Of a stretch of 64,000 nucleotides of DNA, positions 14,420-28,203 are shown one piece after another (the stretch's first letter is position 1; the number at the start of each line of letters is the position of its first letter). The stretch spans positions 5,384,017 through 5,448,016 of the forward strand of contig NC_081339.1 in NCBI RefSeq assembly GCF_022539665.2, written 5' to 3'. Source of the stretch: Daphnia carinata (Eukaryota > Arthropoda > Branchiopoda > Diplostraca > Daphniidae). The notes under the pieces are model-generated. The model was given only the letters and a program-made list of their open reading frames with translations. It had not been told where the DNA came from and did no database searches. Both the position numbers and the translations under genes were made by a program.

Positions 14420-17400
14420 TCAGACTAAAGCAGCCAACGCGTGATAGAGCTGCACCAAGAGCTGGATGTGAATGGGGAGGCAAGAGCGGCGATCACGTGA
14501 CTTGGGATCCAGCGACAGCCACGACAGGGCGTTGTAGCCCTCCATCACGTACCTTTGTTTTGTGTGTTTTCATTTGTTTTTTTCGTTTTGTTTGTTTCAA
14601 CCCAATCCCCAAAAAACCAAAAATTAGTCAAAAACATTTCCCAAACTTAAAAATCTAAAGATAATTCAATCGAATGCGGGTTCTTACCTGAGAACATCCG
14701 TGGTGACCTGCGAGTCGAGCGGATGGACCTTGGACGAATTGTTGACTTGCTGCTGTTGCTGCTGGAGGAGGATGTCGTCAGAGTTCTGCTGGACGGCGTG
14801 ATTGTGCAAATGGAGAGCGCACTTGAGGAACGCCGGGCAGGCCCGCGCCAAATGGGGACAAGACGACCAGAACCAGGCGGGCATGTCGCCCGTCGGAGCC
14901 GTCGACACGTAGTAGCCGAGAGCCAGCGGCTGTTGGAGCAGCGTCCCGATTTCCTCCTGTTCGGCTCGCGGACTCTGACGTCCAGAACCGCCGGCGTGAT
15001 GGCCGCCCATGCCCGACGGCGATTCGGGGTTCATGTTGGAGCGCATGCCGCCACGGCCCGGAGAGCCTCCGCCCACGCCGCCATGGGAGGCTCCCGGCGA
15101 TCGCGACGTGCCGCATCCGCCCATGTTGTTCATGCCGCCATTGTTGCCGCCCGTCATGTCTGACGTCAAGTCATCCGTGCCGTCGTTGACCTGGTCCGTC
15201 TCTGGCCACGTCATGAAAATGTCGTCGAATCCGCTCATTCCTTCGAATCCGTCGCCCATGTCGTCGGTGAGGGCCGAGATAAGATCGTCGTCTCCCAAAT
15301 CGGGTCCGTTGATGTTTTCTTCGTGGAAAGTCGTCTGCGGCGACTACCGAGTTCAAAAACAGGCAAAACAATCAACAATTAATCGAAACAATCAGAGATG
15401 GCGCGTGGCGTGAAGGACTTACCCGAGTGGTGGCCGATGTGGGGAAAACGAGGATGTGCGTGCAGGATGCGTCCTCGGGAGTCGACAGGTGACTGTTGGC
15501 CGACTGCTGGCCGAACCGCTCGTCCGGCGTCACTTGATCGGGCATCATGCGGAAGTGAGAGTCGGGCTCGAGGGAGACGAGACAGGCCGAGACTAAAGTC
15601 GGCGCTTGCGACGGGAAAACCAGTGAACACTGGCCGCAAATCTCGGCCAGATGCCGCGACGCCCTCAGAAGATTCTTCCGACTCAGCAACGCACTCCAAC
15701 CTGAATGTTTCGTAAAAAGAAAGAAAAACGAAATGAAATAAATGAAATAATCATCCGAAATTGTTGCAAAGAAAAATTGAATTCACTCTTCAATTCTCCG
15801 TGTCCCATGCGACCCAGCCGTCCGATAACGAGCCGCCACGGATGCACTCCGGTGGAAATGACGCCCAGGATGAAATCCATCAGCCTTTGTAGGCCGAAGC
15901 GGCGCACCGACACTCGTTTGCGCTTCGTCCTGTTGGGGACGTCTATGCCAATGGTGCAGCTGTCGACCAACTCGCCGCGTTCGTCCGTGCACGTGGCGAT
16001 TAACCAGCGTTGATCTTCAGATAAGCAATATTTGACGTAGAGGACGGAAAACTTGTCTGGACGGGCCAAAAACGACAGAGGACCGCTTCCGGGTCCGCCG
16101 TTGGTCGACACGCCCGGGTCCAAATCGCACACCGTCCTGTCTTTGGTCGGTGCCAGGACGTAGGCGGGTATGTAGACCCGATAGGGTGCCCGATTCTTCT
16201 CGTCTTTGGCTTTGAGAAAAGTGTCCGAGGCGGCCGCCGGGCCGAATCCCGTCAGGGATTTGACGTTCGACGGCTGACTGACAAATTTCTTGCACTGGGA
16301 AAAGACGTTGAGGGCCAGCGAACGGAGCGAATCGTAGCGTGGAGCGCCGTTCAAGTCTTTGCCCAGTTGGAGAATGGCGTCGGCAGAGACGAGCTGAAGC
16401 GACACGTTGAGCTGGACCGTCTCCGAGAGGAGCGACAAGACCTGGTGGTAGCAGCGGAGCAAGCCCAGGGCCGTCAGCCGGCCGAGATCCAAATTGTCCG
16501 AGGCGAAACTGAACGGGTCGACGATGTAAATGACGACCGAAGGCGGTTCCAAGTCCTCGTCATCGGCGGCGGCCGACGCGTCGTTGGCGCCCGCGGCGCC
16601 GTGACCCGACGTCCCGTCCGCACCGTCTTCCGCTTTCGGAGACGTCGGTTTCCCGTCGCCAGGTGGCATCGCAGACGACGCGGCCGACGAATGATGGACC
16701 CCAAACGCCGAAGCGGAACCCTGAAGGGAAGCCGGCCCTCCGGCATTCGGCGGGCCCATGCCGCTCTGATTGACCGAACCGCCGTAATCGCCCGAGTGGA
16801 TGGGCGTTGTAGACGGTGGCGCCATCGGCGAAGGGGCGGCCTGCACGGGTCGAGAAGACGTCGGCGGCGCCGGCGGATCCAGGAGCGTCCGATCCATGGG
16901 CATGTTGATCAACGTCGGCGCCAAATGGTAGCGGCAGACTTTGGCGTAGAGCCGGAGCAGCTGGGCGATGGGAGAGTCTCCAATGTTGCTGAACCACTCA
17001 TCGACGGGGTCGTTGGCCAGCTTGGCGGCGGCACTCTTGCCGACGCGCAATATGCCGTCCCTCAGGCCCTTGTAGGGCACGTGCCGGCCAAAACGGCACA
17101 TTTCGTAAGTCGACGACAGCTCCTTGAAGTACGTCTTGGTGCGCGAGAGGACGTAGTCCACTTCCGGGGCCAAAACGATGTAAGCCACGTCCCTCGGCCG
17201 GCTGTACGGTTCCAGCAAGAGCCGGTCCCAGTGGGGAATGGCCAAAGGTCCGATGGCGACCCAATCACGATCGAAACCGGCCATCACCGACGGAATGGGC
17301 TGAGGCTCGCAACGGTCTTCCGTACCTCTGACGGCCATCCGGTGGAATTGGCGCCAAGTCAGAGGTCCCTGGACGGCGAACGGCGCCCTCCACAGAGTGG

Positions 17401-17898
17401 CGGCCCGCTTCTTCTGGATGCTGTCCTGCAAGAGCGGCTGCAACGTCCTCATGACGCGGATCACGTCCTGACTGGAATTGGGTCCCTGGACGTGAAGGAA
17501 CGGCCAATAGTGGACGATAGGTCCGTTCGCTCCGGCAGACGTTGACGACGACGACGAAGAAGAATAAGGTGCAGAGTGGGCCATGGCGCCGTGTTGCGAC
17601 GGATGCGGCTGTCGTTGCTGCATGGCCATGCCGACCGGACTCGTCATGGGCAACGGCATGCCACCCACGACGGCAGAGGCCGGCGTCGACGGCCGACCTC
17701 GGACGGGCATCGTTGGACTGTGCAGAGACGGGCTCATCGGGTGATGCATGTTTCCAGGACTGGGGCCTTGGTATCCTGGCCCAGCGGCAGGACCGACAGG
17801 ACCGCCGGCTTGAAACGCGCCCATGCCTTGATTAAACGGCATGCCGCCGTAAGGATTGGGCGTTTGCGGTCCATTATTCAAATGTTGTTGTTGTTGTT

Positions 17899-17932
<34 letters not shown>

Positions 17933-20900
17933 ATGTTGTTGCTGCTGTTGCTGCTGAGGCTGTTGATAGGGTGGAGGCGGAGCTTGTTGCTGATGCACAG
18001 GAGAAGCCATAGGCATGGGACACGTGTTGTGTAAGGCTAACGTCAAGGCATTGCGGGCCGTGTCGCATCCGTCAGCGAGGTCGAGGGCGTGCAAGATGGC
18101 GGCTTTCCTGGTGGCCGCCTGCAGCTGTTCGGCCCTGTAGAGGGGACTGCTAGAGTGGTGGAGGAGTAGGCACTGCTCGCGGAGTAGTTCCATCAAGGCG
18201 ACGGGCAAAGTGTCGACAAGAGGAGCCGAGGCTTCCATGACGACGGCGGCTATCGTGCTGCTGATGATGTCGCCCTTGTCCACCTCCTTCTCGCCGGCCT
18301 TGCAGCCGAGCGCCTTGCCGCTGGCGTCCAGCGAGCCGACGGGCAGGCCGCATTCCAGCATGCGAGATCGCATCAGCATCGCCTGCTCCGGCTTCTCCGT
18401 AGAGTGGCACACGGCGTAGAGAGAGCCGCGCTTAAACTGGCCCGGATCCTGCGTTGACTGGGCGCCGACAATCTCCAGTTCGTCTTCGTAAAAGAGGCCG
18501 GCTTGATGGGCCAGATGGCGGTTGACCAAAGCGCTGAACCCGCAATTGCAACGGCAGCTCTCCTCTTCCTGATGGTTTGGCGGTGGAGGGGCAGGAGCCA
18601 GTCCCAGCGCCGAGCCCGGGCCGTGATGACCCATGCCAGGGTAGTGAGACGCGTTGGTGAGCGCCCTGGACGACGAACGCGACGGATTGGACGACTCCGG
18701 AAGGTAGAAGACGGCGTCTTGGCCGCGAATGGTGCCCACCCAATTCTGGCCGTCGCTGCACACGCACACCGTACAGCTGTCGAAGTTGTGGTCGCGGAAG
18801 ATGTTCAACATGGAATCGCCGAGGACGATGTTGACCATCAGCGAATGGCATTCGGGCAAGTTCGAGTGATTGTTGACGTTGACGTTGCCGGCCGGCTGCT
18901 GCGGCTGATGCTGCTGCTGGATTTGCAACTGCAGCTGCTGCTGCTGCTGTGGAGGGTGAGGGTGGTGGTGGTGCGGGAATCCGGGCGGATGCTGAAGGAA
19001 TCCCGGGGATTGGATTTGACCTTGTTGGTGCTGCAACAGCTGCTTGAGTGTGCCGTGCGGAGGGAAGCCGCCCAAGTTCATGGCAGGACGTTGAAGCGGT
19101 CCGTGGCCGGACATGCCACCGAACGATGGCGGGATGCCATCCAGTCCTCCGTAAGGAGACGGCGAGATGGGACTGAAGGGAGCTGGGCCTCCCCCTCGCG
19201 GGAAATGCTGCTGCAGCGGGGGGATCATGGGCGGGAGCCGCTGGAACGGCCGGATCGACGCGTGTTGTTGATGCATCATAGGGCCAGCGCGGGGTATGTC
19301 GACCATGCCCGACGAGTGATTGGCCGAGCTGTTGCTGCTCACCGAAGGCCGGTAAGGCGCCGGCAGAAAGAGCGGGCTCATCGTTTGGCTGGGCAACACC
19401 GGCAACGGCGCATACTTGGACGAGTTGGCCACTTTCCACACCGTTGGCGGCCGGTAAACGTAAGACCAATCTTTGTTGACACTGTCCTCCTGCAGTAGGT
19501 ATGTGGGGCTGCAGCCGTTGAGCGAATGACCCGCGCCCGGCTCGCTCTTGATGCCATTGTGGCCGGAATTGTTCATGTCGCTGTTCATCAGATCGACGGA
19601 GCCTTCCATTTGGCCGCAAGGCGACTGCATCGGGTGTTCGTGCGACGGCGGAGTGGGGAACATGTTGGAGAATTCCGCCGACGCCAAAATGTTGACTCCG
19701 CCGGCCGTCAGGTGATGCCCGCCCAACATGGTCGTTCCAGGCGAAGGGTGAGCTGCAGCGATGCCACCACCGCGCGCAGCTTTGTGATGGCCGTGGCCCA
19801 TGAGCGCAGTGTCTTCTGGCAGGCCGGCTGGTTTGTTCGATCCGGGTGGCGTTGGCACGGGGCACGTGTCGTTGGACTCGTCTGAATTGTCGAATATCTT
19901 GTCCAAATCCTGATAGGAAGCCTGGAGCCCTTCGCTGGTGAAAAGCGAACTCGGATTCACCGGCTTAGCTGCTCCGCCGGCCGCGTTGGCCGAGTTCAAC
20001 GAGTTGCTATCCTCGTCACGGCAAGAGTCGGGCTCCTTCCTTTTGCGAGATTGGCCGTTGTGGCCTCCATCTTCGTCGTATTCGGTTGAATCTCTGACTT
20101 CCATGTCAAGCTGTAATTTCAAATTAGATTTTTTTTTTTGTTTAATTACAACCATTAAAGAACATAGTAATCGACTCTCTTACCATCAAGTTGCCGTTCA
20201 TGTGTTTGCCACCAGAGGCTGATCCGTCAGATGAATCCGTGGGGCGATCGCCATTCGGCGTCAGCGAGTTTTTGCCCAATTTCATTCGCTTAACTGGATG
20301 AAACAACCTAAACATAAAAAGCAAATAGATTTTTAAAAATTGAGAAGCCACAAGCAACTAAAGTAGTCTTCTTTTTACCAGGCCGTCATGCTACTATAAT
20401 CGTAGAGCAATCCGGGAGCCGTTTCGCCCTCTTTCAATTCGTTTTCGTACTCCTTCTGGGGCAGTACTATCTTCTTGATGCCAAAGAGATCGGCCGTGGA
20501 GCACGTGCTACCACCTCCGTTGGCTCCCGCGCCAACGTTGGGCGTCGTCGGGGCCATCGACGTGGGAGGCCCGCAACTGGCGGGTTGCTGTCCGCCGCTG
20601 CTGCGCGGCTGGGTGGCATGGCAAGAGCCACCCCCTCCGCCGGCCGAATGCGGCCAGCCCGGCGTGTCCACGCTCGGCAGGGCAACGTAAGGCGAATAGG
20701 CGGAAGATGCTTGATTCGATTTCGGTCCACCACCCGGCGTATGAGCTGCCCCGCCAGGTGTGGCCCGACTGCAATTCTGATCCTGCGACGCTAAATTGTG
20801 GTCCATGGCCGATGGTGTCGACGGGATGAAATTGGACGACGGATCGTTGGATGCCGGCGGATGAGGACTCGACAACGTCAGCGACGAATCTAAGACAAAA

Positions 20901-23900
20901 TAAAATTTTTAGTTTGAAAAGGGAAAAAGTGTCAACAATTTGAAAGTCCATTTACCCATGGGCGGGACGCTAGGCGGAGCGTGAGAGTGGGGCGTTGGGA
21001 GTGGCGACGGAGCAACCGAAGCCGGCGAAGCCAGGAAAGGGCCCACACTGTTATTGCCACTCGAATTCATGGCGTGGTTGGAATGCTGCTGCTGCTGCGA
21101 CTTTGTTGGCTCAGCGGGCCGCGTAGAGCCGCTTGGCTCCTCTGGTATGTCGGTAGCGCTGGCGCTGGTGCCGGTGTGGTGGCGCCACTCGTACTCGTCG
21201 CGTTTGTCATTCCCGCTCTATACATACACAAACACAGACATGCCCCCACAACGAAAATTTCAAAAAAAAAAAACAAATTAATTTCACATCCACTTTCAAC
21301 GTTTTTTTTTTTTTTTAGAAAACAGTTAGTCGCCTTAAAAAAAAAAAAAAAAAAAAAAACAGCAAGCATTGTCTTTTATAGCACCGAAGCCAAAGATAAG
21401 GTTTTTTTTTCTCAAGCTCGAATTCGTTATACAAGGTGGACATTGCAACCCAATTGGATTATGTCACAGTATCGCACTCGTATTCATTTTTTTTTTTTTT
21501 TTAAAGGAGGGGTTTGTTTGGGGTAATTCCAAAGAAGCCAACGTCTAAAGCGCAGTGGTAATAGGAGGGATGAAATAACAGAAGGAGTGTGTGTGTGTGT
21601 GTGTAAACAACACTAGAGAAAAAAGAATTAAATAGTATGAGACTGGCATCAGTTTTAGCATCCGGAGCAAAGAATTCCCGCGCAAAGAAGAAAAACGGAA
21701 AATAGAAGAATAAAAGACATAACGATGGGGAGGTAACCGATAAGCAAAATGTGTTGCACAGAGCACCAAATCGAAATCACGTCACTGCCTTTTGTCCAAG
21801 TTTTGCGTGGCTTTTTTCTTTTTTTTTTTTTTTTTGCGTTAGCAGACAAGAAGAAACGTTTCCGTAACAGTCAAGAAAAGACACGAATAAAACGTGAGGA
21901 GATTCAAACGACGGCTCATACGACGAACGAAAAAAAAAAATCCGTGGCGAAACCGGAAGCACAAGCTGTTAATTTGAATTTTGTTAGTATAGAGTGTGAA
22001 CAACAACATCATCCACAATTTCCATTTCAGGTTGCAGCTTGGAATCGGCAGTTAAAAAGCAAAATGGACAGTTGGCATTTTTTGTTTGGGGGGGGGCTCA
22101 AGAGCAGTGGTGTGAAGCTGGGATGGATTCTCTTTTCAATTGATCGAATAAAAAAAAGCCAAGTATTAATAGCAGTGATGATGGTAGTAGTAGTAGTAGT
22201 AGTAGGTGGCTGTGTGTTGTGAATATTTTGTTTTTTTTTGAGTTTGTCGGTTGCGGCATTGATAAAAACTGACCTGTTGACCCTATCTTGGACGCCATCA
22301 ACCGACCCTAATCCGCCGGGCGTCATAGCAGCAGTGGCGTTAGCGTCCGGCAACAGCTTCTGGCCGACACTGGCGACCGCAGTGTGGGCCCGAGCTGGCG
22401 TTGGGCAGGACGGGCGGTGGTGGAATGGCACCCCGCCGCCTCTCTTGCCGGAAGAAGAAGAAGAGGAGGAAGAAGAAGAAGAGGACGGGACAGAAGAGGA
22501 GGAGGAAGATATCATTGGAGCAGTTGGAGCCATCTTGGCGTTGGAATTGGTGCTGACGCTGTTGCCCTGGCTGTTGCTTCCAGTTTTATTCCGTCTCGAC
22601 CTAAGGTTTTGTTTGTTGTTTTTTTTTTTTTTTTTCAGGACGCATCGTGTCAATGGGTGGGAAAGAGTCGGCCAACAATGTTTTGACATTACAAATCTTT
22701 TTCACTCTCGGCAATTTCAAAATTAAATTTCATTTTTTCTTTGACAAACGTCTACACGTTTGTCATTAGTTGTTTCAAACTGAAGAACAGAGAGCAAATT
22801 CGAATGAATAGAAAAGCCCAATAAACTTACTTGACACAGATGCAGCTGTTCTTGGTGGTAGGATCTAGGAAATCCCAAACGTTCGCCGTGGAATCTTTCT
22901 CGTTCGTAGATGCTGTGCTCGTCGCTGTAGCCGGTGAGGACGACAAGGCGACAGCCGTTGGATCGACCGACGTCGATTTCGGCTGGGCAAGCAGCCCAAC
23001 AGGTGCGAGGAGCGTGTCTTGCCAAGCTTGCTCAGCCAGCCGTCTGGCTTCTTCAGGTCTCCAGGAATGAGCCGCTTGTGCAATCTTATTTAGTGCATCG
23101 GCTGTGCAGCTGGGCACGGTGGAAATGAGTTGCTGCTGCGTTGAATGGTGACCGGAAGCAGCCGACAATGTGCTAGACACTGTGGAGGAATGGCTAATAC
23201 TGCGAGATACACTCGCCGGATTCGAAACCAGAGGCGGAGACGCTGGAGGTGTCATCAACATTCCTATTCGTGTGTTTAATATGCAAATCGTTAAGATTGG
23301 AACCATAGAGGAGAGGGGATTATAATGTTAAGTACCTCCTTCAGAAGTCGCCAGTTGGTTGAAAGCGGCCGAATTGGCCGCGCTGTCCGCGTCGCAGGCC
23401 AACACGTAGCACGTGGGGTAACGCATACGGACGTTGCCGACGATGACTTCCACCATGTCCTCCGATTCCGAGGCCGGTTCCAAACCGCCGCCGCCAGGAC
23501 CTGGACCTCTCTGCTGCTGTCCCGCCGCTGTCGGGCAGTTATTGCTTCCGCATTCGACAGGATAATATTGGCGCCACTCGTCCATCAATTTGCGAGTGGT
23601 GTGGTCCGTCGAAGATCGGTACGAAACGCCAGTCAATACGCCAGCAAGGCCGTATGGAGCCAACATAACTATTCCAACGATAAAGATTGTTATGTTCACA
23701 AACCAAATTTGAAGATGTTTTAATTTAAATATTTACCATGGACTCCACCGCTGGTGGCCTGTGCGGCGGCTAAATGCCTGTGGGTGATTTTGCGCACGAC
23801 TGGATGCTGTCGGACGTCGATGCTGGCACAAACCGTCGACTCTCCGTGAACGAAAAACGAGAATGAAAAGGACAAGTGACCGTTCCGGGCCGGAATGGTG

Positions 23901-25056
23901 GTAGAAGAGCTGGTGGAATCCTGTTGTTGTTGTTGTTGCAAGCAAACAGGATCCAGTCCTTCTTGAGGCTGGACAAACCATTTGCCCAGGCGAACAAAAT
24001 CTCTCGACAGCAAACACCTAGGTTTTCATACGTAAGCAACGAATTAACAAGTCTGTCCAGCAAAAATAACAGGAGGAAACTGACCTTTCAATGAGATTGT
24101 GAAGGGCTTTGAAGAGCAGGGATCTGCATTCGTAGGAGAGGCCATTCTCCCAAGAACCCTGCTCACCCTCCATGTTGAGAATCTCTGGCACAACAAGGTT
24201 AGTGAGGTCCGGGGATGTATCACCATACCAGAATATCCACAGTTCCTTGGCCCCGCTCAATGTGCTCAGGCCACTGTTTGTTGAACCTTGTTGTGTGGTG
24301 GGATTGGGAAATCCACCGGGGAAGGATGGTGGGAATGCTGAAGAGCCACCAGGGCTAGACGCAGAAGAGGCAGATGGAATCCTCCTCCAAACACAGAGAA
24401 TGTCGTTTGAAAGGCAACGCCAGTACGAAGACAGGACAGGATCGTTGAGGTATTCCCAGGGTTGGTGGGTTCCTCCTGACATGCCCCGCATTGGCTGGTG
24501 TGGGTTCCCCTGCTGGCCACCGTACACTCCCCCACCAGCAGGTTGAGGGCTGTACCCTTCTGAAGTTAGCTTCCTCCATCGGATGCCACACAGGTCCGTC
24601 TGAAAAAAAAGAAAAACAGTGAATATACTGACAGTAGCACCAGGGGGTCATTAACCTGTAGAGTTACATCAGATGGCTGTTTGCAACAACCAAATTTTCA
24701 AGACATTGTCTGACTGATAATACCACAATGTAAAAAATTCTCCATAATACAACAAAAATTCATTTTACGTATCAGTGACAGCCGATTTGCCCGCTAAAGT
24801 ACAAGAAAGTAGGGCATTGCACTGTGTCAATGTCTCGGGACGACACCTATGAAGAAGGCCGAGAATGGCGCCGAACGAGTCGTATCGCTTCCTTTCAACT
24901 GTTTTTTTCTTGTTTCTCCCTCCCCCGACGACCCAAATACTAATGAAACTCACGAACGTAAAATATGAATAGGCGAATCAAATATACCAGGGCAAAGAAG
25001 TTGGTGTGGCAATCTTCGAGGCTAGCTCCATTGGTTTGCAAATTCGGATGGGCCAT
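14420..25056 (-). CDS. MED13: Mediator complex subunit 13 (kinase module)
   Basis: Thirteen exons: 25056-24988, 24599-24085, 24017-23737, 23668-23336, 23263-22831, 22600-22274, 21215-20956, 20889-20379, 20307-20184, 20110-15787, 15700-15423, 15343-14688, 14552-14420. They total 8244 nt, 2747 residues. The start carries [16 protein letters not shown] and then [11 protein letters not shown]; later come [20 protein letters not shown], a MID-like large domain and the C-terminal signatures [44 protein letters not shown] and [10 protein letters not shown]. The protein links the CDK8/cyclin C module to core Mediator in the nucleus. It is longer than vertebrate MED13 (about 2170), mainly through Gln, Pro/His, Gly and Ser tracts. 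Exon 10 alone is 4.3 kb and notably GC-rich, which produces long false frames on both strands. This exon chain is a prediction, but all phases close. Confidence 0.96.
17880..17960 (-). repeat. CAA/CAG repeat encoding the MED13 polyglutamine tract
   Basis: On the plus strand this reads as (TTG/CTG)n. On the coding strand it encodes mostly Gln with rare His, in the low-complexity middle of MED13. The mix of CAA and CAG codons makes it less slippage-prone than a pure repeat. Shorter Gln runs occur near 18900-18955. Confidence 0.9.
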
Positions 25057-26078
25057 TTGTGTGTATGGTGGGAAGAGTGGGAGGGAGGTTTACGCTCGCT
25101 CACACACGCACTGAACACACACATATACACACACAACGTCGTGTGTATGTGGCTGATGTTGAACTGTGCAATAATACACCTATTTCACTCAATCAAACGG
25201 ATTGTTTGCCTCGTCGATGAGCATCATGATTGTAACATTCGTTATTTTCACAATTTGAAACGCATCACACATACACCAAGTTGTCGGGGCACACACAAAC
25301 TTCTTCGAGGGCGCCTCTCTTCCTCTCTCTTACTCTTCTTTCTCGTTGTTATAAGACGAATCACTACTAAACAAATGATCCAACGAAGATTAGAAGAAAA
25401 GTTAAGATGAAAAATCCAGTTAACTTCACCAACTAGCCATGGTGTCTCTTGGATTTTTCGAGCGCCGCAGCACACGCAGAAGCACAGGAGAACCGAGACT
25501 TCGCTCGCCTCGTACACCTTTGCTCAGTGTTAGCCTCAATGGCCGACTTCAACGAACATTGCCCGAGGTTGCCATTGCAGCGTCGGCCATTGCGGTCCCT
25601 CTTATTGGCTGAGGATAGGTCACGTGACTGGAAAATTTTTTCCTCTCAATCTTTCCCCCCATTTCCACATTTGACAGAAGTATATGAATTCAGCATTTTT
25701 CTCTATTTCACTCACATTTGTTTAAACTTTAAATAGTTTATAAAACTCTATTTAATGGTCTATTGAATTTCAAACTCGAAATCATACTAATTCTCATAAT
25801 AGGCTAATAACTTAATGAGAACAGCACTTTCTTTTCCAGTTAAAAAATACTAAAACAAAGCTTACAAAAAGCGGGAAAATATTATATCGTCATGCATTTC
25901 GGGTATAGTATTAGCATAGGAATGTTGAGGGAATGTATAATGGAAAGTTAATGCATGAAAAATTTGAAACTTCATTTTTCTTCGAGTGTGTGAATTGAAT
26001 CGTGACAAAACGCCGGTTGAACGTGAAACCAGGTCTCTTATGTCATCAATAGATGGCTTTTGTTATTCTAACAACAGC
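25057..26078. promoter_or_regulatory. Divergent promoter region, MED13 (-) and MRPL50 (+)
   Basis: The two start codons face away from each other across about 1 kb. A pyrimidine-rich tract lies at about 25312-25345. An inverted CCAAT box (ATTGG) occurs near 25604, followed by the palindrome GTCACGTGAC at 25619-25628. The frame 25449-25736 has no recognisable homology and is left out. Confidence 0.45.
25619..25628. promoter_or_regulatory. GTCACGTGAC palindrome (E-box / CLEAR-type site)
   Basis: A perfect 10-bp palindrome with a CACGTG core in the MED13-MRPL50 divergent promoter. Such sites are bound by bHLH-Zip factors (USF, Mitf/TFE, Max). Occupancy here is inferred only from sequence. Confidence 0.45.
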
Positions 26079-26714
26079 ATGGCTACTCGATTTTATCAAG
26101 TTAGTATCTCTAATTTTAACATCTTTTTATTTGCTTTGCTCAAATTTATTCCCCTTTTTTTTTACAGGCAAGACGCTTTGCGTCAACAATTGAATCCGTA
26201 GCAAAATCTTTAAGAGATAAAAGCTATCTTCGTCCACACAAACCTTATACTCCTCCCGCTGATGTCGAGCAAAAGCTCAATACCATTTTTGAAAGCCAAT
26301 TGGGATCAAATTCAGCACAGATAAGTAATGGTCGCAGTAAGTTTAAAGTTCTTAGTGCCTGCTTCAAGGAATTCAACCACGGAATCCCTAACTCCAGATT
26401 ACATGAAATTACAACCACAGGTAATAACAGTTATCCCGTCAGCATTCATTTACTTTCACACTAATTTTGTTTTTTTAGATGACATTAGAAGCTTTTACCT
26501 GCAAGAAGTAGATATAAGAGTTCCTTTGGAAAAATTCAAATCAATTGATCTCCCACCGAATGTCTCAATCCAGTATGAATACCATCGTTTTCATCCAGAG
26601 ACAGACACCATGTTTGGTGGTGTCAGTGCTTTCCCAAGAAGGTCCACTATAGTCACTGGATTGTCTTACAAGAAGAAATATGCAGGCTACACATCAAAAC
26701 CATTATGGCATTAA
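26079..26714 (+). CDS. MRPL50: Mitochondrial ribosomal protein L50
   Basis: Three exons, 26079-26099, 26168-26420 and 26479-26714, give 169 residues. Family features are RPHKPYTPPADVEQKL, FKVLSACFKEFNHGIPNSRLHEI, and DIRSFYLQEV followed by LPPNVSIQYEYHRFHPET; the last part, with FPRRSTIVTGL, is the extended C-terminus I associate with arthropod L50. It is a mitochondrion-specific protein of the large mitoribosomal subunit. Exon 1 plus the start of exon 2 form a basic presequence (ATRFYQARRFAST). An upstream in-frame ATG at 26040 would add 13 residues; I prefer 26079 because the presequence then begins cleanly. A polyadenylation hexamer lies about 40 nt past the stop, and YIF1 converges from the other side. 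Confidence 0.88.
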
Positions 26715-26964
26715 GTCATTACTTGTATTCATATTGAACATAGTGATAGAAAAACAATAAATGAAGAAAAAAATTATACTTTATCTTTTTAAATTAATAG
26801 TCTGTCTCTTGGTTTTAAAGAACTTTCGAGTTTATTTTAAATTTTTCAAATGACATTGCATTCAGAATATAGGTCTTGGCAAAAATTTATAACATCTGAA
26901 AACGAAAATACGCCAGGAGAAGAGACTGATCAATCAGATGAAATAGGGAAGCGTTCCATTCTTT

Positions 26965-28203
26965 CTATTGTGACATTATTAATGGACGTGCTAGTTGTCG
27001 AGTTAACCACCACATCATAAGCGGCTGCAACGCTGCCATGAAAACCAAAAGGTAGTTCCGGCGTTTGGAGCCCTCCCCGCTGAAATTAGCATGGTTTTCT
27101 CCATACCCGTCACGCGATGACTCTGGTAATATCTGAACTCTTAGCGAACGAATCTGCGAAATGAATGATGTTTAATATAATTTTTTTTTTAAATAGTTTT
27201 TGCGCTTATGTTTTACTTACCAAGAAAAACATAGTGGCTGCACTAACATAAATGAGGGCGAAATGATAGGCCGATGGCATAATGAAGCTAATGACCAGAG
27301 CAACAATCATTCTGAAACAAAAATTTAAAAATATATATAAAGAATAATTCTATACATATAAATATTAACTGACTAATTGTTACCCGACGTATTTGTAGGA
27401 CGAAAATGCCAGAATGTCAAACGATTTAAGTTTCGTTTCAATATTCATAACGTAAAGCGTCACCCAAACGACGAAAACTTCAAGGAGCGTCCAGATTAAT
27501 GCTGTGCTGGCCTGAATGCCTAATCCTTCGGGACTGAATCGCTCTTGAATGCCAAGTGATATTCCGCTGATGAATAAATATGTGAAAAATGCCATTGCAG
27601 GTATGTAAAGGTCAGGTGCATTCAGTTCATAACGAGGTTGGACTGGTTCGTCCGGATTATACTTGACCGACCAGTCCTAAATACAAAGAGAAAATGAATT
27701 ATGTCATTAATCTCAAATGTGTATACAACAATTGCACTATTTTAAACGAAACTTACTCTATGCGTGAAAGGGAATACAAGAAGAGTCAGTTTGTTTGCGA
27801 CGTAAGCTGTGTCGACTGAAAAGTAGTATTTTATCCGCGACGTCGAAACGTACTTGTTCAACTCGCGATCTAATGCTTCTTTGCCTTGACCCATAAGACT
27901 CTGACCATACTGCATTGCCATATTGGCCATGACAGGGTTCTGTAAAAACTGTGTGGGCATGCTAAAGTTGTTTTGCTCATTGCCACCACCAACTGGCATA
28001 AATGGCATTCCTTGTTGAGGGTAGTAGTTTGGAGACAATGGAGCCTGAGCAGCTGGGTTGTATATGCCAGCTTGAGGTCCAGTCATATACATTGATGGGT
28101 CTGGTTGTGTTGGAAGATTTGGCTGTGGATAGCCGAATTGGGGATAAGGCATAGGATTTCCTGGATCCTGCTGCATCTTAGCTGTTTGTCTTGCTTTGCG
28201 CAT
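26965..28203 (-). CDS. YIF1: YIF1 family ER-Golgi trafficking protein
   Basis: Four exons, 28203-27757, 27676-27384, 27311-27221 and 27153-26965, give 339 residues. A Pro/Gln/Tyr-rich cytosolic N-terminus precedes NMAMQYGQSLMGQGKEALDR and KYYFSVDTAYVANKL, then [32 protein letters not shown], which is diagnostic of YIF1. Several transmembrane segments follow, ending with YLLVFMAALQPLMMWWLTRQL. YIF1 pairs with YIP1 in Golgi membranes and acts with Rab GTPases in ER-to-Golgi traffic and membrane-protein targeting. Length fits the family (about 300-314 in vertebrates). Which of the vertebrate A or B forms it corresponds to cannot be said; invertebrates usually have one. Confidence 0.95.

Noticed and set aside
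16367-17545. 392-codon open frame antisense to MED13 exon 10
   Set aside because: It is Arg-rich, has no domain, and arises from the GC-rich codon use of MED13; so do 18432-19865 (-) and 18503-19498 (+).
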